Below, piece after piece: positions 44,101-54,400 of a stretch of DNA of 64,000 bases; within the stretch, counting starts at the first letter, position 1, and each line of letters starts with the position of its first letter. The DNA is from Mya arenaria (lineage: Eukaryota > Mollusca > Bivalvia > Myida > Myidae). The stretch lies in the NCBI RefSeq assembly GCF_026914265.1, contig NC_069125.1, positions 1,983,556 through 2,047,555 of the forward strand, in the 5' to 3' direction. The position numbers and the translations under genes were made by a program. The notes beneath the pieces are model-generated. The model did not search any database. It had not been told where the DNA came from and saw only the letters and a list, made by a program, of their open reading frames with translations.

Positions 44101-45060
44101 TGACGTTCAAAACGCTTTTTTTAGATTTCACCATATTGCTTGTGCTATGTTGTTTCCGCTACAATGCGTAGTAATTTCAGATCAATGCAAACTTTAAATA
44201 CTTCCTCAAAACCACCAAGTTTATTTCTTTCTTTTGGTATCAATACTTTTTTGTTAGAATTACAAATTTAGCTGCGCTGTATTGAAATGTCGCGATTAAT
44301 GTTCCAAAACTGTATAGTAAGGAAATAAGAACTTGCGTGCTGTTGCACCTGACTCATCGGGCATAGGGTGTGCCAGACGACATTTTTCAGCTCAGCCATA
44401 TTCCCCGGAAATGCATATCCGGTGTGCAAGAAATAAAAACAATTACTTAAGAGTTTGCTCTGTTGTTTTTATTGCATTATCGATGTAAAATTGAACAATA
44501 TGCCAAGCCCAGCAGTTAAACACGTGACCTTTCCATTTCAATTAACGACGATATAATATGACAAAACTATCTTTCGAAATAATAGAATAAAACGAGGAAT
44601 TTTATTACAATGGAATCATGTTAAGGTAGTAATATAATGTTCAAACAAGCGTTTAATTTATATTGAACGCACGAGACAATAACTGCTGAAAACTAACGCT
44701 TCGTTAACGCTATATTGTAATACAGGTCCACATGTGGTTGATCCCGGCTTTGGATACAACCAGGATTCTTGGTCAAACGGATGGAACACAAAGGGCGGAC
44801 AGGGCACAAACGGAAACTGGAATACACAGGGCACAAACGGAAACTGGAACACACAGGGCACAAACGGAAACTGGAACACACAGGGCACAAACGGAAACTG
44901 GAACACACAGGGTGGACAGGGCATGAACGGAAACTGGCCAGGTGGGTCAGTGCCTGTTGAAAAGCTCCTACCGCAAGGAGTAGCGGAACTACCCAAAGGC
45001 CGAGTAGTGTGGGATTGGAACGAACCTGGGCTAGCTGACAGCATCGCAATGTACGTTTGA
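41019..45060 (+). CDS. Secreted Gly/Asn/Trp/Gln-rich repeat protein
   Basis: Three exons (41019-41181, 42031-42255, 44726-45060) join through two phase-1 introns, each junction making Gly, to a 240-residue protein. Residues 1-20 (MYVTLHTCVLVLAFCVLCEA) are a clear signal peptide. Next come a Pro/His patch (LPPMLLPPPPPPHHIPCPPW), a Gly/Asn/Trp/Phe/Met-rich domain in exon 2, and in exon 3 four identical 9-residue repeats GTNGNWNTQ plus a variant. The end is non-repetitive (VPVEKLLPQGVAELPKGRV … IAMYV). 'NPGFGSYQ' (exon 2) and 'DPGFGYNQ' (exon 3) show internal duplication. I know no exact family. The composition fits shell-matrix, byssal or adhesive proteins; this role is inference. An upstream in-frame Met at 40980 gives 13 more residues, but the acceptor at 41015-41016 favours 41019. 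Confidence 0.75.
42031..42255 (+). CDS. G/N/W-rich protein gene, exon 2
   Basis: Acceptor TTTTAAG, donor G|GTGAGT (consensus), symmetric phase 1-1, 225 bp. Reads 'GNGMNLGWKGAGWQGGGF' and later 'QYYQYNFDPM'. A symmetric exon can be skipped or duplicated without frame loss. Confidence 0.8.
42256..44725. other. Intron 2 of the G/N/W-rich gene
   Basis: A 2.5-kb intron with no further exon that I can support. Bases 42550-42620 carry a dispersed motif ('ttcgtaggtagggtcgggta' and 'aaatgttttaggcc') that recurs at about 46325-46385. Confidence 0.5.
44726..45060 (+). CDS. G/N/W-rich protein gene, exon 3
   Basis: Acceptor 'attgtaatacag'; stop TGA at 45058-45060. Starts 'PHVVDPGFGYNQDSWS' after the junction Gly, then the 9-residue repeats, then the non-repetitive C-terminus. 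Confidence 0.8.
44803..44937 (+). repeat. Coding 27-bp tandem repeat
   Basis: Four 27-bp units (44803-44910), almost identical in DNA and identical in protein (GTNGNWNTQ), plus a variant unit (GGQGMNGNW). The near identity at silent sites points to recent expansion or homogenisation. Confidence 0.9.
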
Positions 45061-45797
45061 TTCGCTTAGATTATGTGTTGTTGAAGCTTTGTATACATGT
45101 ATGTTTGTTATAAACAAAACTAGGTCGCGTAAGGTCGCTGGCTGTGAACCAAATATGTGTGTATGTGTGTGTGGAAAGACCATGTAGGGCCACACAATTC
45201 TGGCTTGTTAACCACAATCCAACTCACGTCCCCCAACACCGGGATACGAACCAATTCACACTGGTTCTACAGCCAGCATAGATCACATGTGTGTTGAATC
45301 AGAAACTAACGTATTTAAATCTGTTTCCTGCCAAATACAGCCTTATTTTTTCTGCTGAAATACCAGGAGCTCTTGAACTGCTCCAAATGGGTCATGGTTG
45401 CGAACAGTGTGAAATCTAGTCTCAGACTCAGAAAAGCCATTTTTATCAAGTTACAAAAAATCTTTATTCCATTTGTTTGTTTGACAAACATATATGTAAT
45501 TATTGTCAAATAGTAACAAAATTTAGCAAGTGTCATCTGCAGTTTTTAACTAGAATGAAAATTACAATGAAATGAAGATTTGCAGTGTTGCCACTTGAGA
45601 GAGACAGTTTGAAATCATGACCCAAGTACTTGTTTAACCGGACTCGAGATCGATTAAAATCAGCTGACAGAAATCTTCACAATTGAGCAAAAATCAATTA
45701 GTATATACTATAACATTGAATCAAATATGAATATATAGTTTATAAACATGACTTTCATATTATAGCGTTAATTGATTAGCCTTAGGTAAGATAGTTT

Positions 45798-45803
45798 AAT
45801 AAA
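45798..45803 (+). terminator. Candidate polyadenylation signal
   Basis: First AATAAA found downstream of the G/N/W-rich gene, about 740 bp after the stop; another is at 46109-46114. Usage is unknown. Confidence 0.3.
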
Positions 45804-46324
45804 TTACTCACGTCATATGAGTTGGTGTACGTGTTATTGAAATAGTATGACATTCAATTGAATTACACTAAATCCGTGTTTATTTAAACATTCTTTTGAC
45901 AATTCCAGAAACCCACAGTCACACTAGAAATCATTACTTTCTTCAATGGACTTCACGGGGTTACAGTGTGCCAGCCAGGGTTACTTCAATATAGTGTGTT
46001 CTTTATTTATTGTAGGTAGTTTTATAGTTAAAGTGATACCACCTTTCTTGAATTGTCACGTTAATATATATCGGCTAATATTTTGAGTGTTTTTTGGAAA
46101 ATTCATTTAATAAAAAGACAGAAGTATACCTGTTTGTTTGTTTCTTAAGTATCGACATAGAGACTGGAAAACTCAGGATTCTTAGGAGATTCTTACGACA
46201 CTAAATTACTACTCATCATCGACTCGACTTGGGGTAAAAAAAGGTTTGTTTAGGGTAACATCCTTTTCAAAAACTGGTAGGCGAGGCTTTTTTACCAAGT
46301 GACTATAAATACCGTAGGGGTCGG

Positions 46325-46385
46325 CGCCTATTTCGTAGGTATGTTCGGGTAACTCGAACGAAATGTATTTTAGGCCTAGGCACCG
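46325..46385. repeat. Dispersed repeat, second copy
   Basis: Shares 'tttcgtaggta', 'tcgggtaac' and 'aggcc' with 42550-42620 in the same order and orientation. The minus-strand open frame over it (46209-46403) is probably part of the repeat, not a gene. Confidence 0.4.
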
Positions 46386-47645
46386 GGGCAAAATATTCAC
46401 CACTATTTATCCTAATCTGTAGATACGTCTGTGATTCCATTCGATCTATTAGCCAGTTCTTTTACAGTCCAGATAAACTACTTAGATTTTACTCTTAAAC
46501 TTAAGTTAAATCTAAGTTGGCAATGCATACGACCCCTGACCGAGTATAGGAGTCTTTATGAACACTTCGGCCACGTTTTATAGGGTTGTCAAGGTAGTAA
46601 CTTCATAAATGTAAAATACAGGGGAAGGTTATAATAGGCAACAAGAGAATATATCTTAAACTACCATATATGACCACTACTTTGATATGCTTGATGTGTG
46701 TTACGTCAGACATATGTACTATACTTTTTATTTGACGTACTAAATACTACGATTTGTAATATGTATTCTGGGCTGGTGGCCTTAAATTACAAAAAAATAA
46801 TATGTAATGTTATCTGTTATCTTGTTTACCATTTTTCAACTTAAATACTAGCAAATAAAACAAGGCACAAAATGATCATAAGATTATTCCATTTTTACAA
46901 CTTTGCTATTAACTAACATATTTATCAAAACAGGTAAAATCTTATTATACTTCAATGTCATTATCAAGTTCAAAGTTTGTTTATCGAAATATATAAAATC
47001 AAGATTAATGATCCAATTTGTTGAAAACCAAAGTCAAATTAACCATATAACTCTTCAGTTTGCTTAAAATTAACCAAAACGTTTGTTGATTGGCCAAAAT
47101 TTGATCCAATAATTACTATTAACCAATCAAATCATTTTACAGCTGGTTTCACTGGCCGTTTCAAGGCGGTCATCCAATCATTTAACAGTAAAGCAATTTT
47201 GATGAGAGTATATGGTTTGATTGTATTTGTGTATGTGGTGTTAGTTTGTTGCGGGTGTTGTATGTGTGTGATGCTAATATGTATTTGTTCATAGTTCTTT
47301 GTCATTTTGGACCTTGCCGTGTGACCCTAAACGGGGGTTATTCTAGAATATTTAGACTACTAGGCTTGTCTCTGTATTTTTCAATGTATGATGTATTATT
47401 TTACAGGTCTTTTTGTATGTCTTTACGTATCTTTCGTTTGATTTACCAGGTTGCGTCTTATTCCGTCATCCACTTCTCGATAATTTCATTCAAAATTAAA
47501 ACAGTAAACTACATGTAGCAATTGAAAAGTAAAAAAAAAACACCTTAGTTTTCATTCATACGTTTTATTTGAAATAAGATGCATTATCAAGCAGGAACGA
47601 CACATACTTAAAAGAAATATAACAGTTACCACGTTAAATGCCCTT

Positions 47646-47651
47646 TTTATT
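47646..47651 (-). terminator. Candidate polyadenylation signal, microexon gene
   Basis: AATAAA on the minus strand, about 240 bp after the stop codon of the terminal exon. A second one is at 47564-47569. Confidence 0.4.
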
Positions 47652-47886
47652 TGAGAAAGTGTCGATCCAAATTTCAATATTCACTAACACGTTCTTCTCG
47701 CATTTTTTATGTGAATAATATTTAAAACTTATGAAACACTCTTTCACCTAATGTTTCTCCATTGGTACAGACAAAAGGAAACATACTATAACTGATTTCA
47801 ACTGTCGTTCGTCTTGATTAACTAATCAATATAACTTAGGGACTAGATAATACCTGTCCTTGTAAACAGAGGTATATGCTATGAAT

Positions 47887-48417
47887 TTAACGTCGAAGAC
47901 GCTTAATATAATCCAGTATTCTCATTTTTCCACTGTCGTGGTAGTTTCTTAAGAGCTCCAAACTGTCCCTATCCGAGAAATCGTCAAAAACGTCCAATAA
48001 ATCGTAGTCTGAGTACTTGTCATGCGTCGCTTTGATATTTTTCAACCTGTCTAATGGTGGGGGATCAGCCAAAGCCGTTGGCACGTAGTCTAAATCAAAT
48101 GGGTAATCGTCATCGGACCGCTTTTCATTGTTGATAAAATCATACGTATCAAACTGCTCTTCGTTTAGATCATCTTTGAGCGATGTTGATCGTTTGCTTG
48201 AGACCGATATCGAATTCCTCGCGTCGTTTGTGTTCCGATAGCTTCGTCGCGGGTCAGGATCGGTTTTGAACTGTTCAGCGTTTAGAGAGCCGTACAGCTC
48301 ACGAAGAATAGCCTCTGTGTTGTACTTCTCGCCATGTGTCAAATCTTTGTGGCGAGCCATTTGTCCTTTGATGTTGTCGCGGAGACCGTATATGTTGTCG
48401 GCTATTCTGGAGCTTGT
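47887..48417 (-). CDS. Microexon gene, terminal exon
   Basis: Acceptor 'gtgattttcttcag' then TSSRIADNIYG; 176 residues and a stop. Dibasic sites at exon residues 57-58 (RR), 75-76 (KR), 99-100 (KR), 172-173 (KR) and 175-176 (RR, the very end). KR pairs bracket a 22-residue acidic segment that starts STSLKDDLNEEQF. The region 101-150 is Asp/Tyr-rich. GC content is visibly higher than in the flanks, and the open frame is long for this AT-rich DNA. Confidence 0.7.
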   Translation of the reverse strand, partial: TSSRIADNIYGLRDNIKGQMARHKDLTHGEKYNTEAILRELYGSLNAEQFKTDPDPRRSYRNTNDARNSISVSSKRSTSLKDDLNEEQFDTYDFINNEKRSDDDYPFDLDYVPTALADPPPLDRLKNIKATHDKYSDYDLLDVFDDFSDRDSLELLRNYHDSGKMRILDYIKRLRR

Positions 48418-51400
48418 CTGAAGAAAATCACAAATAATTATTAGCAAAGATCTTTTCAGATTTTTGGCACACTCAAAGAATCAGTTGTTTTAAACTAATT
48501 TCACAACGATTTTAATTAACGTGTGCTTAGTCACTCCCGTTGACACGATTTTGCGTAAGAGTATGGTCTTGAGTTAAGTGGGAAACTGGGGAACCCACTA
48601 TTCCAGCAGAAACTCATATGCGCCCAGGCAGGGAATCGAACAAGGGTCGCCTAAGCAAGAAGCGAGTGCGCTAATCACTTCGCTTATCGGACAACCGGAT
48701 AAACAATCAGTTGGTATTTTTTCAATGCGATTTTTTATGTAAGGAGAGTTGTTGATGTTGGTAAAACTCGTAACACAATCCCTTTGCATGTTTGATAATA
48801 AACTTTTTTTGTCTCGAATACTATATAAACCTGTTTATGTTGCATTGATTGTTTCATTGTAATACTATTCATTCAATAAATATTATTAAATTAAATTTTG
48901 AATTAAGAAGTTCTAAATTTATACATTTTTTTATCTAGAAACGAAATCGAATAAGGACTGCATTTCTCAGAGTAATTCAATTATGTTTTCCTCAATTTTA
49001 TATAAGTTGTGAAAAAGATTTCTTACCTCATCAAAACGCCTCTTATGGAACTGAAAGTAGAAACAAATACATACGTAATAATGTTGTTGTTTTTAATTTT
49101 AAACCCGTCATTATAAACCTTTGTAAGTGTTTATATAAAATGAAATATCATGGTAACAAAACCTCCAATCACGTATTCTTATGTAGGAATTGGTGCAAAA
49201 TGTAAAATAATACAATGGTAACTACATTCACTAAACAATTTTAACCAAAACATTATTATTATTAAATTATTTCATGAAATTGTTGAACCTACTTATTAAT
49301 TATTATAAGCTTGAAAACAGAACTATGCAAGTCACAATAATCCAGTATGAATGAAGAAATTAAAAGTAAAAACACTCGATGTTTGATGACCATAGTGCAT
49401 GCTTGATTATGCATTTATAAAATGATATGAACTGAGGTTAAAACATGGGAAAATTGAGTTATTTAAGTTATGTCTTAATACAACAGATCGGTTTGTCTTT
49501 GAACTCAACAATTTTAACTGAAAATAAGCAAACTTAAAGGATTAATAAGGTTCACTGTTACCCAAACAGTGAAAATAATTGAAAATAAACCAGAGAAAAA
49601 GACGTCAAAAGGTAATTGAAAATAAACCAGAGAAAAAGACGTCAAAAGGTAATTGAAAATAAACCAGAGAAAAAGATATCAAAAGGTAATTGAAAATAAA
49701 CCAGAGAAAAAGACATCAAAAGGTAATTGAAAATAAACCAGAGAAAAAGACGTCAAAAGGTAATTGAAAATAAACCAGAGAAAAAGACATCAAAAGGTAA
49801 TTGAAAATAAACCAGAGAAAAAGACATAAAAAGGTAATTGAAAATAAACCAGAGAAAAAGACATAAAAAGGTAATTGAAAATAAACCAGAGAAAAAGACA
49901 TCAAAAGGTAATTGAAAATAAACCAGAGAAAAAGACATCAAAAGGTAATTGAAAATAAACCAGAGAAAAAGACGTCAAAAGGTAATTGAAAATAAACCAG
50001 TGAAAAAGACGTCAAAAGGTAATTGAAAATAAACCAGAGAAAAAGACATCAAAAGGTAATTGAAAATAAACCAGAGAAAAAGACATCAAAAGGTAATTGA
50101 AAATAAACCAGTGAAAAAGACGTCAAAAGGTAATTGAAAATAAACCAGAGAAAAAGACATCAAAAGGTAATTGAAAATAAACCAGAGAAAAAGACATCAA
50201 AAGGTAATTGAAAATAAACCAGTGAAAAAACCTAGAATGTTGACTGTTTTTTAGTCGGCGAAAAATACCTAGAATTTTGAGTGAATTCAACCAGCGAAAA
50301 CACCTAGTATGTTTAGTACAAATCAACCAGTGACTGAGACCAGATTATTAAAACACACAATCAAATAGCGAAAAAGACTGAAACTCATAGAGTGGAAAAG
50401 TTTTATAAAGTTTACCGAAAATCAACCAGCGGAAAAGATTTAGAATGTTTACTGAGTCACAACCGGGGGATAACAACTAGCATATTAACTAAATCTATTC
50501 AGCAAAAACATGACCTTGCTTAAAATCATTCTGCGGATTTCGTTTTCTATTATCAGGCCTACATAGCAGTATCCGTGTATCAGAACTCACACTCTATGAA
50601 TTTAAGATTAAGAATGCAACTTATGACTGGTAAGTTTAAGTGATGCATATGATATATATTTGGTCTTCTTTGAATTCAGTTCAGTACCTCAATCATAAAG
50701 AAAATAAATCATGTGTATCACAGATACTTATTTTTTTCTACTGGACTAAAAATTTGCTTACTTCCGACCTGATGCAACATGGATGCCGGGGAAAAATAAC
50801 TGTGCCTATTTACATAGAAATGTAAAAGAAGATGAAACAGAAGTGCATAACCTAAAAGTCATTAACCACTATATATTTGATAGTTTTCCGAATCTGACCA
50901 ATAAGATTGCTCTATCAATGTTTGATGCCAATTCCAAATACTGGAGACTTCCAACTTTTATGAATCACATTTCGACATTATACATGTAAACACATGCCTT
51001 GAAATCACTTCGGCATTGCTGTCATGTTTAAAGAAGCTGAGGTTTGAAATTAACGTTCATTTCCTTAGACGTGACCATTAATGTTTGATATCTGATGACC
51101 ATGGGTGCTATATAAGTGTTTATCAAATCTGATGGCGAAATGTATTCGATACAGGTTTAACAAATATGATGGCGATATGTGTTATAAACGTTTTGTTTTT
51201 TGAGAAATGTTTCATCAATTCTGTGAAGTTGGATCGTTTATCTGACAAGCAGATCCACGTCTCCAGTCCAGTGATAGTTACGTTTATTTAAGGCGTTTAT
51301 AGCTGATAAAAGTTTAACAGAAACTTATAAATAAGTAGAACAAAAACATCAATCATTGGATGAGGAATTTGAGTTGGTAAGGAAAACGAGTCGAAGGATG

Positions 51401-54400
51401 AAACTACCGTTTCAGAAATAGAGAAAGAAGGGGGATAAGCAGGAGTATTAAACCAGAAAAAAGCATTTTGAAGGATAATTATTAAAGAACAAAGTCAATA
51501 GAAGTTGCAACGGCAGCAGTTAGATGCAAAAATATGTTGGTTTCCGTGTTTTCGACTTACAGCAGTTTCGGCCCCTGACCCTGCCTTTTAATAGAAGATG
51601 CCAGAAATCAGTGATAAAATGTTCGAGTTTGAGTTCAACAAAATTATTGTTGAGTTAATATTGCATTTTTCAAAATTGTAAGAACTTGCACAGGCTTATT
51701 TTGGGGGTCACACAAGAGACGGGCAGTTTAGAACCCTGAGGTCGTTTTAATAAAGATCAGAGCGTTTTTGACCTAGGAGTATATTCAACAATACAATGAT
51801 ACTTTTGAAAATATCCCTAGATATATAATCGTGACTAGGTCTCTTGAAACGGCCCCTCATACTTCCGGAAACCAACATTTTACGCATCACTCAGTGAAAT
51901 GTAAGAAAGGAAAAGAAATTACACTCACGCCACCTCGGCAGTTCATCGGATGAAGCTGAAAATAACAACAATGACAAATCACTATAATTGAAAGGCATGA
52001 TCGTACATAAATCAACCATTATTCACCCCTATAAATAACATGGCTTTTTTGTCTAGTCTTAAAATATAATTCGCCTACGAGAACATTAGCGATTATATTA
52101 TAATTAGTTTGATTAGGTTTTAATTACGAAGATGATGTAAATTACTGCCTGATTCATATTTTCTTAATGATATTGCAAATATCATCAATCTGTATGTATC
52201 AGAAAACTACCATACCAGGGGTTTTTTCCTAAAGAAGGGGACGGGGCCTGGGGCCTTTGAGAAGGGGAAAATTTTGCTGCGTTTTAGTGCAAAGAGGGGG
52301 AAAATATGCATGTTAATTTTATTTTACTATCATACCTCTTATAATATTTGATTGTTAGATTACAAGTCCATGTCTCTCTTTTTTCCTTTTCTTAAACTCC
52401 TCATCCACTAATTTAGCCTCAGCACTACTTTTAGTTTTTTTATTCGGTGGGGAGATTACATATATGTACCTCAGGCTCACGTCGTGAAAATGCCAAAATT
52501 GGGAAATTTTACAGCTAAAAGAATATAAGTATCTTCCATGGCCGAGAGTTCATTCCGACCCGAGCGTAGGGTGCTTTTGCGGAAACGAGGTTTACCTATC
52601 TTACACGAGCGGCTATGGTAGCTTTTTCTCCCACCTCAGTTTAACAAAATTAAGTAATTGTATCTTTTGCTGGAACTCTTTTGTGCTTAGAGAAAATAAT
52701 TGCGTATGGATATGCGATAATTCGTGGTTTTCATGGATTTGCGCGTAGTGATTCAGATTATATTAATAGTCAAATCGGACTTTAAATAGTTCTAAGGAGA
52801 GTGAAGCATTATTTCTTAAAAGGTGCATGAAAACTGTTTTATGGTGACATTTGAAGCGAGAAATAATTAATTAGCGTTCTAAATATTGCCACAAGACAAC
52901 ATTTCCGTGATGCTACAGACGACAGTCTTCAACAAGGGAGGTAATTACAATGTGGTGACCATTAAAAAGGAGTTCCATACGGGCATTTTATCTTCGCCCG
53001 TGGGCAAGATAAGAATTTCTAGCATGGTTAAATTATTGGATCTACTTATCTGAGGTGAGAGAAAAGACTGTCTAGTCTCCTGCGATTTAGGAAATAATTT
53101 AATATATGTTTATTTTCCTTTTAAAAGACACAAAAAATATCAATCCTTTGGGTGGAAATATCTATTCAATAATTCATGATAAATAATATTTCATACACTG
53201 ATCTCTGAATGTGAGTTCAATTCAATTATTTAAGAACCTTTACATCACATAATTTATTAGGATGTCGAAAATGAACCTGTACAGGTGACTGGTAAAAATA
53301 CTTTCTAAAAAAAATAATAAAAAAAAAAAATTGGAGGGGAATTTTCATTTTTAGGGGAAAAACTAGGCTTAGTTTTCGAGGGGAAGGGGCCCTTTCATAT
53401 AAGGTTAAAAATCCTACATACTTACAAAACACATCTGTAAACGGCGAGAAAGCATAAAACAGAAAAAGAAACATTATTAACAATCGAGTGTTTATGATAC
53501 AGCATCTCTAAAATCATATTTGGATAAGTAATAGTTACTGCAAACATTGTTCGAATTAATAACATTATACACGGGTGCTTATGCGAGAGTGTATATATTT
53601 AATCACGAGGTTAGTGGCTGATGTTACATATTGTGTAATGTTGTGGAACTTCTATAACTTGCGTGCGTATAAAAACTTTGTAAGTTATCCACACGAAAGT
53701 TATTGCACGGTTTACAGTGTTGCCGGTTTTATATTGGGCGTAATGTATAGAAGAAAACAAAGAACACATCCTCGAACATGGGTTACTCTTATTGGAAAAA
53801 CGACTTAGTTTTGATGAATCTTGTTTAATCGAAGTATGTTTCATTAATACATGTATATCATGTATAAAAAATATATATGCTAGAAATAGCAAAACTGATA
53901 AAGAAAATACATTGTATCTAACAAAATGTTTGATTTAATTATTATTGTTTTTCATATTTTTCTTCTTTATTTCACTTTTGCAACATTTACAAATTATGTG
54001 TAGAGCTTTAAATACTAGTTACAATGAAGTTAAACCTATGATCGAACGACCACTTCTTATAATCGATATTTCTAAGTACTTATACATTCTATTTCAGAAA
54101 TAACAATTATTTGGCAATTAGACAAATGTTTTTTGATTAAGGCAATCAAAAACTTATTGAATGTCTGACTTAATAATTATCGAACAATCTTCATATCATT
54201 ATATTTGATCGTACGCTCGGTCATAGGTCGTAACTACTTGATACAGCTGCTTTAAAATTGATATCTTATATCTTCCATGAAAAATCATACAAAAGTTCCC
54301 ATTCTAGCACAACTGATTGGAATTGCCTCTTGAGTAAACAATTCCAGAACATTGTCACGTAGCTTAAATCAATTGCATTCCCTAAACTAGATGGGATGAC

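Larger units (their letters stand above)
45061..47550. other. Intergenic
   Basis: Contains a short GT-rich run near 45155 and a degenerate 'ggttcgtatcccgg' (minus strand, near 45235-45255), which resembles an isolated tRNA B box but has no convincing A box. No gene is supported. Confidence 0.4.

Noticed and set aside
44658-45049. Minus-strand Pro/Phe/Cys-rich frames opposite the G/N/W exon
   Set aside because: Antisense shadow of the 27-bp coding repeat; the plus-strand frame has matching splice phases and a signal peptide exon.
45225-45300. tRNA gene or SINE head on the minus strand
   Set aside because: Only a B-box-like match; no A box at tRNA spacing and no cloverleaf.
49716-50326. Hydrophobic Phe/Leu-rich minus-strand frames resembling membrane proteins
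   Set aside because: Shifted translations of a 37-bp repeat whose length is not a multiple of three.
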